From Peptoclostridium acidaminophilum DSM 3953 (GTDB taxonomy: Bacteria; Bacillota; Clostridia; Peptostreptococcales; Peptostreptococcaceae), in the NCBI RefSeq assembly GCF_000597865.1, contig NZ_CP007452.1, positions 1 through 64,000 of the forward strand: 64,000 nucleotides of DNA. Reading direction: 5' to 3'. A program made the translations under genes and the position numbers. Under the pieces are notes generated by a model. The model was not told the origin of the DNA and searched no databases. It saw only the letters and a program-made list of their open reading frames with translations. This document shows positions 26,279 through 34,323 of this stretch, in pieces. Numbering within the stretch: the stretch's first letter is position 1; every line of letters begins with the position of its first letter.

Positions 26279-26386
26279 GTATTTAAATATTCAAAGCTTC
26301 AGAAATTGTTTACAGCAGCGCTTAAACGGGTAAAACAAAAAATGTTGAATAGAAAAATTATAGCTAAAAATACAGGAGGTAAATAA

Positions 26387-26986
26387 ATGAAAAGTCTAAA
26401 GGGTACTAAAACACTTGAAAACCTTATGAAGGCGTTTGCCGGAGAGTCACAGGCAAGAAGCAGATACACATATTTTGCGGATGTGGCATCTGAAGAGGGA
26501 TACGATCATATAGCGGAGATTTTTATTGAAACTGCAGAAAACGAGCTTGTGCATGCTGATATATTCTATAACCATATGCTAGATGGAATGGAGGACGAGC
26601 AGACTCCATTCACGGTCAACATAGAGGCATCTTATCCGGCTGTGCTTGGCTGCACATATGATAACCTCAAAGCGGCAGCAATGGGAGAAAATGAAGAGTG
26701 GACACAGCTTTACCCTGAGTTTGCTCAAATAGCTGAAAGCGAAGGTTTCCCAGAGGTTGCGGCTTCGTTCAGAATGATATCGAAGGTTGAAGAAAGGCAT
26801 GAAAAAAGATATGAAAAGCTAGCTGAAAACGTAGACAAGTGCAAGGTTTTTGAAAAGGATGAGGAAGACACTGCTTGGAAGTGCAGAGTTTGCGGATATA
26901 TACATTCAGGCAAGTCGGCTCCTAAGATATGTCCGGTTTGCAAGGTTGAGCAAGGTTACTTCGAAAAATTCTGTGAAAATTATTAA
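26387..26986 (+). CDS. rbr: Rubrerythrin
   Basis: A 199-aa non-haem iron peroxidase that protects anaerobes from hydrogen peroxide. The N-terminal ferritin-like domain carries the diiron ligands (FAGESQARSRY, ETAENELVHAD, KVEERHEKRY). The C-terminal rubredoxin-type domain has CRVCGYIHSG...CPVC. AGGAGG lies 7 nt before the ATG. It is alone between mscS and serS. Confidence 0.95.
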   Translation: MKSLKGTKTLENLMKAFAGESQARSRYTYFADVASEEGYDHIAEIFIETAENELVHADIFYNHMLDGMEDEQTPFTVNIEASYPAVLGCTYDNLKAAAMGENEEWTQLYPEFAQIAESEGFPEVAASFRMISKVEERHEKRYEKLAENVDKCKVFEKDEEDTAWKCRVCGYIHSGKSAPKICPVCKVEQGYFEKFCENY

Positions 26987-26997
26987 TAGGCAGGTTG

Positions 26998-27026
26998 TTG
27001 AAATATTCAAATCCTGTTGATATAAT
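26998..27026 (+). promoter_or_regulatory. serS promoter
   Basis: TTGAAA (26998-27003), 17-nt spacer, TATAAT (27021-27026), giving a leader of about 90 nt. Confidence 0.7.
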
Positions 27027-27043
27027 ACAAAAAAGCTTAAGAC

Positions 27044-27085
27044 AAGAGGCTTTCGTCCGTTCAAGGGCGATTGCCTTTTCTTTTT
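27044..27085 (+). promoter_or_regulatory. Terminator-like hairpin in the serS leader
   Basis: AGAGGC pairs with GCCTTT around an inner CGTCC/GGGCG helix, followed by a T-rich stretch, all between promoter and ribosome binding site. No T-box sequence is visible. It may attenuate serS or be the remnant of a larger leader. Confidence 0.4.
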
Positions 27086-27121
27086 ATGAAAAATAATAGA
27101 CAGGAGGAGACAATAGGACCC

Positions 27122-28405
27122 ATGTTAGACATAAAGAAGATAAGGAAGGAGCTCGACTCCATAAAAAAAGCCATGTCAAAGCGTGGCGAGGCTGAATTCA
27201 GCCTTGAAAGCGTTTTGGAGCTTGACGACAAGAGAAGGAAGCTGCTGTTGGAGGTTGAAGTTTTGAAGATGGAACAAAACAATGCTTCCAAGGAGATTCC
27301 AAAGCTAAAAAAAGAGGGCAAAGACATTGCTGAAATCGCCGAGAGGCTGAAGGCGTCTGCGGACAATATAAGGGAGCTGGACGAGAAAGTCAAGGCTGTG
27401 GACGAACAGATAAGATATATGCTGCTTAGGATACCCAACATTCCCAATCCAGATGTCCCAATAGGCGATACAGACGATGACAACATAGAGGTCTGGAGGT
27501 GGTCGGAGCCTTCAAAATTCGACTATGAGCCAAAGGCCCACTGGGATATAGGCACAAATCTTGGGATACTCGATTTTGAAACGGCCGGAAAGATTACAGG
27601 TTCAAGATTTACTCTCTACAAAGGTCTTGGAGCCAGGCTTGAGCGGTCATTGATAAACTTCTATCTGGACACTCACACAAGCGAGCACGGCTACACGGAG
27701 ATACTTCCCCCGTTCATAGCCAACGAAAGCAGCATGATTGGAACTGGCCAGCTTCCAAAATTCGGTGAAGACATGTTCAAGCTCGAGGGCAGGGACTATT
27801 ATCTTGTGCCGACAGCAGAGGTTCCTGTTACAAACATACATATGAACGACATTATAGACGGTGAATGCCTCCCGCTCAGCTATTGCGCATACACTCCATG
27901 TTTCAGGGCCGAGGTGGGTTCTGCGGGAAGGGATACAAGAGGTCTGATAAGGCAGCATCAGTTCAACAAGGTCGAGCTTGTGAAGTTAACAAAGCCTGAG
28001 GAGTCGTATGATGAGCTTGAAAAGCTTGTGAAGAATGCAGAAGCTGTTCTTCAAAAGCTTGGGATACCCTACAGGGTTGTGAAGATATGCAGCGGAGATC
28101 TTGGTTTTACCGCGGCATTCAAATACGATATAGAGGTTTGGATGCCAAGCTACGGAAGATATGTGGAGATCTCCTCCTGCTCAAACTTTGAGGATTTTCA
28201 GGCCAGAAGAGCCAACATAAGATTCAAGAGGGACAAGAACACCAGGGTTGAGTATGTACATACACTCAACGGCTCCGGCGTTGCAATAGGAAGGACTGTT
28301 GCGGCTATACTCGAAAATTTCCAGCAGAAAGACGGTTCTGTAAGAGTGCCTGAGGTTTTGAAGCCGTATATGGGCGGAATCGAAGTGATAAATGGATACA
28401 AGTAA
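27122..28405 (+). CDS. serS: Seryl-tRNA synthetase
   Basis: Class II synthetase charging tRNA-Ser. The 427-aa product begins [12 protein letters not shown], has the N-terminal antiparallel coiled-coil arm (about 30-100) that grips the tRNA-Ser long variable arm, motif 2 ([22 protein letters not shown]) and motif 3 ([17 protein letters not shown]). The frame opens at 27071, but homology supports the ATG at 27122; AGGAGGA lies about 13 nt upstream, slightly far. A tRNA-Ser gene lies 700 nt downstream. Confidence 0.95.
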   Translation: MLDIKKIRKELDSIKKAMSKRGEAEFSLESVLELDDKRRKLLLEVEVLKMEQNNASKEIPKLKKEGKDIAEIAERLKASADNIRELDEKVKAVDEQIRYMLLRIPNIPNPDVPIGDTDDDNIEVWRWSEPSKFDYEPKAHWDIGTNLGILDFETAGKITGSRFTLYKGLGARLERSLINFYLDTHTSEHGYTEILPPFIANESSMIGTGQLPKFGEDMFKLEGRDYYLVPTAEVPVTNIHMNDIIDGECLPLSYCAYTPCFRAEVGSAGRDTRGLIRQHQFNKVELVKLTKPEESYDELEKLVKNAEAVLQKLGIPYRVVKICSGDLGFTAAFKYDIEVWMPSYGRYVEISSCSNFEDFQARRANIRFKRDKNTRVEYVHTLNGSGVAIGRTVAAILENFQQKDGSVRVPEVLKPYMGGIEVINGYK

Positions 28406-28422
28406 AGGGCATAATACATCGT

Positions 28423-28459
28423 GGCTGCAGGAGCTGAACTTAACGGCGCACCTGCAGCC
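28423..28459 (+). terminator. Inverted repeat after serS
   Basis: Perfect 9-bp stem GGCTGCAGG (28423-28431) / CCTGCAGCC (28451-28459). Only a short T-rich tract follows, so termination would be weak. Confidence 0.45.
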
Positions 28460-28480
28460 AGATAATATTTATTGAAAGTA

Positions 28481-28509
28481 TTGAAATACATGGCGATGTG
28501 TGATAATAT
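28481..28509 (+). promoter_or_regulatory. Promoter of the tRNA-Arg/tadA/tRNA-Ser unit
   Basis: TTGAAA (28481-28486), 17-nt spacer, TAATAT (28504-28509), 16 nt before tRNA-Arg. Confidence 0.6.
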
Positions 28510-28525
28510 ATATTTTGCAAGTTGA

Positions 28526-28601
28526 GCACCCGTAGCTCAGGGGATAGAGCGTCGGTTTCCTAAACCGTGCGTCGCAGGTTCGATTCCTGCCGGGTGCACC
28601 A
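28526..28601 (+). tRNA. tRNA-Arg (CCT)
   Basis: A 76-nt cloverleaf, acceptor GCACCCG/CGGGTGC, anticodon CCT (reads AGG), encoded CCA. tadA begins 20 nt later. Confidence 0.95.
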
Positions 28602-28621
28602 TTTTTTTATTTGGAGGAAAA

Positions 28622-29107
28622 ATGCAAGACATCGATTATATGCAGGAGGCCTTGAAACAGGCGAAAGTGGCATATTTGATGGGAGAGGTTCCAGTTGGCG
28701 CTGTCGTAGTCAAGGACGGCAGGATAATATCAAAGGCGCACAACATGAAGGAGTCTTTGGCAGATCCCACAGCGCATGCAGAGATGATTGCTATAAAGAA
28801 GGCCTCAGAGGCGCTTAAAGGCTGGAGGCTTAGCGATTGTACGCTGTACGTGACTATGGAGCCCTGCAGCATGTGTGCGGGAGCCATACTTCAAAGCAGA
28901 ATGAGAAGACTTGTGTTTGGCACAAAGGATGAAAAAGCGGGAGCATGTGGCTCCAAAGTAAACCTACTTCAACACGACCTTTTCAACCACAATGTTGAAA
29001 TAGTCGATGGCGTGCTCGAAAGCGAGTGCTCCGGGATACTTGTAGGTTTTTTTAAGTTATTGAGAGAAAGCAAGTGTGTTGAAAATAAATTTATCGCGGA
29101 GAGATGA
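28622..29107 (+). CDS. tadA: tRNA-specific adenosine deaminase TadA
   Basis: Zinc deaminase that converts A34 to inosine in tRNA-Arg(ACG), whose gene lies at 55300. The 161-aa product has the active-site HAEMIA (proton-shuttle Glu) and zinc ligands PCSMCAGAI. GGAGG precedes the ATG. It sits between two tRNA genes; its TGA stop (29105-29107) lies inside the 5' acceptor strand of tRNA-Ser, a 10-nt overlap of coding and tRNA sequence. The tadA-ffs-dnaX neighbourhood is common in Firmicutes. Confidence 0.94.
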   Translation: MQDIDYMQEALKQAKVAYLMGEVPVGAVVVKDGRIISKAHNMKESLADPTAHAEMIAIKKASEALKGWRLSDCTLYVTMEPCSMCAGAILQSRMRRLVFGTKDEKAGACGSKVNLLQHDLFNHNVEIVDGVLESECSGILVGFFKLLRESKCVENKFIAER

Positions 29108-29187
29108 CCGAGCGGTTGAAGGTGCTCGCCTGGAAAGCGTGTATACAGGAAACTGTATCGGGGGTTCGAATCCCCCTCTCTCCGCCA
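29098..29187 (+). tRNA. tRNA-Ser (GGA)
   Basis: A 90-nt class II tRNA with long variable arm; acceptor GGAGAGA/TCTCTCC, anticodon GGA, encoded CCA. Its first 10 nt are also the last codons of tadA. Confidence 0.94.
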
Positions 29188-29205
29188 TTAAAAAGTCATA
29201 AAGTT

Positions 29206-29474
29206 TGCTGTGCTAGATGGGGAGTTAGCGGTGCCCTGTACCTGCAATCCGCTGTAGCAGGGTCGAATGCCATATTGAGGCTCACTAGCTGTAGAGCAGC
29301 TCCAAAAAAGTGATGATGATTGTCGGGTCCTGCGCAATAGAGATTCATGAACCCCGTCAGATCCGGAAGGAAGCAGCGGTAAGTGATCCCCTCTATGTGC
29401 CGCGGGAGCGCCTGATATGAGTTAACTCTTTGGGAGGCGTCTGTGGCTTTGAGTCGAATTATGGCTGCACAGCA
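29206..29474 (+). ncRNA. ffs: Signal recognition particle RNA (large, Bacillus-type)
   Basis: The universal SRP apical motif GTCAGATCCGGAAGGAAGCA is at about 29357. The ends TGCTGTGC (29206-29213) and GCACAGCA (29467-29474) pair. At about 269 nt it is the large form with a 5' Alu-like domain, close to B. subtilis scRNA. It scaffolds Ffh for co-translational membrane targeting. Confidence 0.94.
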
Positions 29475-29504
29475 TTTAATTATAAAATATAAATATCCAG
29501 AATT

Positions 29505-29600
29505 TTAAGCTGGGGGAGCCTGTGGCGACAGGCTGAGAGTGCGATGTTATCGCTTACCCTTACAACCTGATACGGTTAATGCCGGCGTAGGGAAGCTGCA
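29505..29600 (+). promoter_or_regulatory. TPP riboswitch 1 (first of tandem pair)
   Basis: THI-box aptamer: GGGGGAGCC, CTGAGA (29533-29538), ACCTGATACGGTTAATGCC and GCGTAGGGA. It senses thiamine pyrophosphate and is followed by its own terminator. It is nearly a copy of the aptamer at 29679, with compensatory changes in the helix ACGG/CCGG versus TTGG/CCAA. Confidence 0.94.
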
Positions 29601-29626
29601 GGTTTATTTTAATTCATAGATAAACT

Positions 29627-29652
29627 GGCTTGCCTTTTGGCAAGCCTTTTTT
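29627..29652 (+). terminator. Expression-platform terminator of TPP riboswitch 1
   Basis: GGCTTGCC-TTTT-GGCAAGCC followed by six T. Confidence 0.9.
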
Positions 29653-29678
29653 ATTTGAAAAATTGAATATTTGCAAAA

Positions 29679-29775
29679 GAAGCTGGGGGAGCCTGTAGCG
29701 ACAGGCTGAGAGTGCGATGTTATTGCTTACCCCTATGACCTGATTTGGTTAATGCCAACGTAGGGATGTTTCTGC
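29679..29775 (+). promoter_or_regulatory. TPP riboswitch 2 (second of tandem pair)
   Basis: Second complete THI-box aptamer (CTGAGA, CCTGATTTGGTTAATGCC, ACGTAGGGA), same orientation, with its own terminator. Both would be expected to control the thiazole operon, now 1.9 kb away behind an IS110 element. Confidence 0.94.
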
Positions 29776-29803
29776 TGAATTTTTTTTGAGTGACGTGTTT
29801 TCA

Positions 29804-29833
29804 AAGCAGACCCTATCGAGTCTGCTTTTTTTT
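29804..29833 (+). terminator. Expression-platform terminator of TPP riboswitch 2
   Basis: AAGCAGAC (29804-29811) / GTCTGCTT (29820-29827) followed by a T run. Confidence 0.9.
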
Positions 29834-29969
29834 ATTGAGAAAAAGTCCAGCTAAGAAATGTCTACAGTTAAATTTAAAAATGCTTGATATTTCTTCAGAT
29901 AAAAAAGAGTAACTTTAATAAGCCTTTTGAGCATATCTCAAAAAGTGAAAAATCAGACCATGGATTTAC

Positions 29970-31277
29970 TTACGCAGCTTTATCGCATTTAGCTCTTAAG
30001 TAATTCATTTGATGATCTTCTGGGGTGATGATAGCGAATTCTTTTTCATCACGAAGTATTGCAAACACAATGTTACAGACTTTATGCATAACAGCTCCAA
30101 GAGCAACCATTTTAGGCTTTGATTGGCATTTCTTTAAATAGTAATCACGCAAGACCGGATTTTTGGCAGAGCCATCTCTGTTCTTACTGATACTGATAAG
30201 AGCCATTGTATGAATAACTCTTCTGGCAATGCGGGAACCTCGCTTTGACATGGAGATCTTTGTGCCTTCAAATTGCCCAGACTGCTTTACAGCTGGATCT
30301 AGCCCAAAATAAGCAAAGAGTTGCTTTGGTGAACGAAAAGATGAAAAATCGCCAATCTCACCCATTAGACTCACTGCGGATAAGAAGCCAGCTCCTTTAT
30401 AGGATTCAACTAAGCGGACTTGTTTCACAAAATCAGTAGTTTCATTCGTATCAACAAGTTCATGCATATCAGAAAGAACAGAGGCCACTTCAATATCATA
30501 GTTTCTGATAAAACGGATATATAGAAGTATTCGCTTGAAATTACTGCTTACAGAATACCCAAAGGTATTTGCATCATTTGCAGCCTGGATTATGGCATTA
30601 TACTTGTTTTCAGCATATGTAAGTCCAAACCTGGCAGTAGACCTTATAGAATCAACAATCTCTTCTTTTGAGGCACTTAGAAATGCTTCAGGAGATGTGT
30701 ATTTTTCCAGTAAGGTCAGAGCTGTATTTGTGGTTATCTTGGAAAATATTTTTAAATACTGTGGAAATACCATGCGCAATTCTCCCTGTAGCTTATTCAC
30801 ATAGGCAGAGCGATTATCCATCAGATCGTAATACTCTCTTGAAAGATTTCGCAAATCAAGAGCAAGATCAGATGGCATTAGTGATACCTTTAAATCAGGT
30901 TTAAGACCTACCAATGCAACCTTTCTTGAATCAAAACGGTCATTATGTACTTTTCTAATGTTGATGTTTGTGCTATTCTTAGTGATGATAGGATTGATAA
31001 CCGCAATGTTAAAACCCTTATCACGAAGATAGCAGAAGAGTGGGTAATGATAAATTCCCGTGGATTCCAGAAAGATGCGACTTTCTAAGGAATACAGCTC
31101 TTCTGCTTCTTTTATTTTAGAAACAACTAAGCTTAAGGAATTAAGGTCGGAATGCATGATTTTAAAAGGCTTTCCCACAAAGGTCTGGTTAGGCAGTGCG
31201 ATAGACATCCAACTGAAGTCCGCACCAACATCAATACCGACCGAGATAAATAAATTTTCAAAAAGATTGTTTGACAT
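29970..31277 (-). CDS. IS110 family DEDD recombinase (transposase)
   Basis: A 435-aa IS110 recombinase. The N-terminal RuvC-like DEDD domain shows GIDVGADFS (D), ESTGIYHYP (E) and NDRFDSRKVA (D, D three apart). The C-terminal Tnp20 domain shows the GAGFLSAVSLMGEIGDFSSF helix-hairpin block and QSGQFEGTKISMSKRGSR. Start is the ATG at 31277 with AAGGAG 9 nt upstream; a TTG two codons earlier is possible. It looks intact. The sister at 39759 is also 435 aa but clearly divergent in sequence. Confidence 0.93.
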   Translation of the reverse strand: MSNNLFENLFISVGIDVGADFSWMSIALPNQTFVGKPFKIMHSDLNSLSLVVSKIKEAEELYSLESRIFLESTGIYHYPLFCYLRDKGFNIAVINPIITKNSTNINIRKVHNDRFDSRKVALVGLKPDLKVSLMPSDLALDLRNLSREYYDLMDNRSAYVNKLQGELRMVFPQYLKIFSKITTNTALTLLEKYTSPEAFLSASKEEIVDSIRSTARFGLTYAENKYNAIIQAANDANTFGYSVSSNFKRILLYIRFIRNYDIEVASVLSDMHELVDTNETTDFVKQVRLVESYKGAGFLSAVSLMGEIGDFSSFRSPKQLFAYFGLDPAVKQSGQFEGTKISMSKRGSRIARRVIHTMALISISKNRDGSAKNPVLRDYYLKKCQSKPKMVALGAVMHKVCNIVFAILRDEKEFAIITPEDHQMNYLRAKCDKAA

Positions 31278-31289
31278 GAGCAAAAGCTC

Positions 31290-31471
31290 CTTTCTGATAG
31301 GAATCCATTTCCATTAAATGAGTACACAACCTAGCATGTTATACAGGTATAGCCTGAGGCTCCCAACCAGCCGAATCATAAAACCTCATTGAATGGACTA
31401 ATTGACTTATTAATAGGTATGAGTCAGCAGGAACTGACTTCCCAAGGAGACGAACATTATTTGTCCTACCC
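31290..31471 (-). ncRNA. Candidate IS110 bridge RNA 1
   Basis: The non-coding segment upstream of the recombinase, where IS110-group elements encode the bridge RNA. On the minus strand it holds a hairpin GTCAG-TTCCTG-CTGAC and the motif GCTGGTTGGG-AGCC-TCA-GGCT-ATACC...ATGCTAGGTTGT (31371-31326). The second element has the same motif with the hairpin replaced by CCACC-TTCT-GGTG. The exact 5' and 3' ends are inferred. Confidence 0.65.
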
Positions 31472-31477
31472 TAGAGA

Positions 31478-31506
31478 ATTATACTTTATGGAAAGTCTGG
31501 AGTCTA
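31478..31506 (-). promoter_or_regulatory. Promoter of candidate bridge RNA 1
   Basis: On the minus strand TAGACT (31501-31506), 17-nt spacer, TATAAT (31478-31483), reading toward the recombinase. Confidence 0.6.
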
Positions 31507-31646
31507 TTAGGGAGCCATCAAACATGACAAATATTTATGGATAACATCTGATGAAGGAAGAACACCTTCTTCTGTTATCTGATATGGAAACTTATAAACT
31601 GTATAGCTGTAATGGCTATATCATTATTATACTAGGAGGTGAAAGC

Positions 31647-31841
31647 GTGCTCGTAAACGGAAATGATATGGAAACCAAGGGCTCAATAAGCGTGAAGCAG
31701 CTGCTGGACCTTATGGGTATTGACGATTCGGCGGTTGTTGTAGAGGCTGACTGCAGGATAGTTCCCAGGGATAAGTATAACGAGTGGCTGCTGGATGAGG
31801 CGTCACGAGTTGAGATTGTAGCATTTGTAGGCGGAGGTTAA
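31647..31841 (+). CDS. thiS: Sulfur carrier protein ThiS
   Basis: A 64-aa ubiquitin-fold protein that carries the thiocarboxylate sulfur for thiazole synthesis. It begins MLVNGNDMETKGSISVKQLL and ends in the required Gly-Gly (FVGGG). Start is GTG at 31647 with AGGAGGT 6 nt upstream; the frame runs open further upstream without a ribosome binding site. First gene of thiS-thiF-thiG-thiH-tenI; thiF starts 1 nt after its stop. Confidence 0.92.
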   Translation: MLVNGNDMETKGSISVKQLLDLMGIDDSAVVVEADCRIVPRDKYNEWLLDEASRVEIVAFVGGG

Positions 31842-31842
31842 T

Positions 31843-32427
31843 ATGGATCGAGATATTAATGGAATACTTAAGGATGCAGTTGCAGGTATAGCAGGAATAG
31901 GAGGGCTTGGCTCAAATGCTGCGGTCGCGCTTGCCAGGATGGGAATTGGAAGACTTGTGCTTGCAGACTACGACATAGTAGACGAGAGCAATTTAAACAG
32001 GCAGCATTACATGATAAGGCACCTGGGCATGAAAAAGGTGCATGCAATAAAGCAGATCATAGGGGAGATAAATCCGCAGGTGCATATCGAATCGCATGAT
32101 ATATACGTAGACGGATGCAATGCGCCTGAGATTTTTAAGGATGCGGATATTGTTATTGAGGCGTTTGACGTGGCAAGCTGCAAGGCGGAATTTGTAAATT
32201 CAATTCTGGGAAACACAGGCAAGAAGGTGATTGCAGCTTCGGGACTAGCCGGGTACGGCCCTGCAAACTCAATAGTTACGCGCAGGGTAACAGAAAGGCT
32301 ATATATAGTAGGAGACGGCGTAAGCGGACTGTCTGAGGGAGAGAAGCTGCTTGCATCGAGAGTTGCAATAGCAGCTAACCATCAGGCCAATCTGGCTGTA
32401 AGGTTACTTATTGGTGAGGAAATATAA
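31843..32427 (+). CDS. thiF: ThiS adenylyltransferase ThiF
   Basis: A 194-aa E1-like enzyme that adenylates the ThiS C terminus. It has the nucleotide-binding [19 protein letters not shown] (about 18-36), [13 protein letters not shown] and DVASCKAEF. It is the short form lacking the zinc-binding CxxC pairs of long ThiF/MoeB proteins. Tightly packed between thiS and thiG. Confidence 0.9.
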   Translation: MDRDINGILKDAVAGIAGIGGLGSNAAVALARMGIGRLVLADYDIVDESNLNRQHYMIRHLGMKKVHAIKQIIGEINPQVHIESHDIYVDGCNAPEIFKDADIVIEAFDVASCKAEFVNSILGNTGKKVIAASGLAGYGPANSIVTRRVTERLYIVGDGVSGLSEGEKLLASRVAIAANHQANLAVRLLIGEEI

Positions 32428-32440
32428 GGGAGGAATTATC

Positions 32441-33217
32441 ATGGGAAAGCTTAAAATAGGCGGAATTGAACTAGGCAGCAGGCTGTTTATAGGTACGGGC
32501 AAGTATCCCAGCAAGGACACGCTTCCAAAGGTGATTGAAAGCAGCGGGACTCAGATGGTGACAATAGCTCTTAGAAGGGTTGATGCCACCAGGAATGAAA
32601 ACAACATACTCAGCTATATACCCAAGGACACAATACTTCTTCCGAATACTTCCGGCGCCAGGAATGCAGACGAGGCCGTGAGGATTGCAAGGCTGGCAAG
32701 GGCCATGGGCTGTGGCGATTGGGTGAAAATCGAGGTCATATCAGACAACAAGTACCTCTTGCCAGACAACGAGGAGACGCTAAAGGCCACAGATATTTTG
32801 GCAAATGAGGGCTTTAAGGTACTGCCATACATGAACCCCGACCTTATGAGTGCAAAAAAGCTAGTGGATGCAGGCGCTGTGGGCGTAATGCCTCTTGGAG
32901 CGCCTATAGGCACCAACAGGGGATTAAGGATGAAGGAGCTTATTGGCATAATAATAGAGGAGATTAAGCTGCCTGTAATAGTTGACGCCGGAATTGGAGC
33001 GCCTTCGCATGCGGCCGAGGCCATGGAGATGGGCGCTGATGCGGTGCTTGTTAACACGGCCATAGCAACTTCTGATGATCCGGTGAAAATGGCGAAGGCC
33101 TTCTCGCTCGCTGTAAAGGCCGGAAGGTATGCATGCACTGCAAGGCTTGGAGCCAAGAGTGAAGTTGCAAGCGCGTCGTCGCCTCTGACGGGCTTCCTGC
33201 ATGAGGAGGGATTTTAA
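32441..33217 (+). CDS. thiG: Thiazole synthase ThiG
   Basis: A TIM-barrel enzyme that builds thiazole phosphate from deoxyxylulose phosphate, dehydroglycine (from ThiH) and ThiS thiocarboxylate. It has 258 aa. Family segments include [53 protein letters not shown] and the final SPLTGF. GGGAGG places the start at the ATG at 32441 rather than at 32411. Its stop overlaps the thiH start by 1 nt. Confidence 0.96.
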   Translation: MGKLKIGGIELGSRLFIGTGKYPSKDTLPKVIESSGTQMVTIALRRVDATRNENNILSYIPKDTILLPNTSGARNADEAVRIARLARAMGCGDWVKIEVISDNKYLLPDNEETLKATDILANEGFKVLPYMNPDLMSAKKLVDAGAVGVMPLGAPIGTNRGLRMKELIGIIIEEIKLPVIVDAGIGAPSHAAEAMEMGADAVLVNTAIATSDDPVKMAKAFSLAVKAGRYACTARLGAKSEVASASSPLTGFLHEEGF

Positions 33218-34320
33218 TGAGTTTCTACGAGGTGGTAAGCGGCTACAAGGATTTCGACTTCAATGGATTTCTTTCGAGCGTAAACAGCGAGCGAGTGAGG
33301 GTCATACTTTCAAATGATAAAATAAGCGACATGGACTTCCTGGCGCTGCTCTCGCCTGCGGCCCAGGGCCACCTGGAGCATATGGCCGAGAAGGCCAGGA
33401 GGCTATCGCTGAATCATTTTGGAAAAGCCGTGCTGCTTTATGCGCCGATATACATTTCAAACTACTGCATAAACAGGTGTGCCTACTGCGGCTTCAACCA
33501 TGACAACAGCATAAGTAGAAAGAGGCTTACGATGGAGGAGATAGAGCAGGAGGCCATAGAGCTTTCAAAGACGGGTATAAGGCATGTGCTGCTCCTTACG
33601 GGGGAGTCAAAGAAGCATTCGCCGGCGGATTATATAATAGAGGCTTCACGAGTTCTAAGAAGGCACTTCGATTCGGTTACAATAGAAGTGAGCCCGCTGA
33701 CGCTTGAGGAATATGTGCATGCTGCAAAATCGGGCATAGACGGAGTCACAGTATACCAGGAAGCATACGATGAGGAGGTATATGACGAGGTGCACCTGAG
33801 CGGACCTAAAAAGGACTACAGATTCAGGCTGGACACGCCTGAGAGGGCTTGCAGGGCCAATATGAGGTCTGTAAACGTGGGGGCGCTCCTTGGCCTTTCA
33901 GACTGGCGCAGGGAGGCCTTCATGACGGGTATGCACGCTAATTACCTGCAGGATAAGTATCCCAGCACTGAGATTTCCGTCTCTTTTCCAAGGATAAGGC
34001 CGCACGCTGGAGTGTTTGAGAAGGTGAGCGGAGTGAGTGATATACAGCTTGTGCAGACTATACTCGCAATGAGGCTTTTCATGCCGCATGTATCGCAGAA
34101 CATATCGACAAGGGAGACCGCAACTTTTCGAGATAATCTCATACCGCTTGGAATAAACAAGTTCTCGGCGGGCAGCTGCACTGAAGTTGGAGGTTACTCG
34201 GGAGCTCAGGCCACGGAGGCGCAGTTTGAAATATCAGATGGCAGGAGTGTAGGCGATGTCTGTGAGGCTATACTGGCAAGAGGCTATCAGCCGCTTTTCA
34301 AAAACTGGATGAGTATATAG
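33217..34320 (+). CDS. thiH: 2-iminoacetate synthase ThiH (radical SAM)
   Basis: Radical SAM tyrosine lyase giving dehydroglycine plus p-cresol; used by anaerobes in place of oxygen-dependent ThiO. It has 367 aa. The CxxxCxxC cluster is YCINRCAYCGF (about residues 84-94), followed by LLLTGESKKHSP and the C-terminal BATS-type region (ISTRETATFRDNLI, GGYSGAQATEAQFEI). Overlaps thiG by 1 nt. Confidence 0.96.
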   Translation: MSFYEVVSGYKDFDFNGFLSSVNSERVRVILSNDKISDMDFLALLSPAAQGHLEHMAEKARRLSLNHFGKAVLLYAPIYISNYCINRCAYCGFNHDNSISRKRLTMEEIEQEAIELSKTGIRHVLLLTGESKKHSPADYIIEASRVLRRHFDSVTIEVSPLTLEEYVHAAKSGIDGVTVYQEAYDEEVYDEVHLSGPKKDYRFRLDTPERACRANMRSVNVGALLGLSDWRREAFMTGMHANYLQDKYPSTEISVSFPRIRPHAGVFEKVSGVSDIQLVQTILAMRLFMPHVSQNISTRETATFRDNLIPLGINKFSAGSCTEVGGYSGAQATEAQFEISDGRSVGDVCEAILARGYQPLFKNWMSI

Positions 34321-34323
34321 GCT

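Larger units (their letters stand above)
29946..31551 (-). mobile_element. IS110-type insertion sequence 1
   Basis: An element of about 1.6 kb, inserted opposite to the thi operon. Ends are inferred by comparison with the element at 39493. Both have TCAGAT at the end preceding the non-coding segment and TC[GT]GATTTTTCA just after the recombinase stop. No terminal inverted repeats, as normal for IS110. A small hairpin TTTTGAG/CTCAAAA (29925-29943) abuts the recombinase-distal end. Confidence 0.8.

Noticed and set aside
27071-27121. Longer N terminus for SerRS from TTG 27071
   Set aside because: That start lies before the only ribosome binding site and adds residues not seen in SerRS proteins.
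29104-29313. 69-codon frame over tRNA-Ser and SRP RNA
   Set aside because: Lies entirely in structured RNA genes.
31540-31579. GATAACA/TGTTATC inverted repeat at the IS110-thiS junction considered as IS terminal repeats
   Set aside because: Both arms are on the same side of the element, and IS110 elements lack terminal inverted repeats; more likely host sequence or chance.
31551-31646. Longer ThiS reading from ATG 31551
   Set aside because: The extension is immediately at the IS boundary, has no ribosome binding site and is not found in ThiS; GTG 31647 has AGGAGGT.
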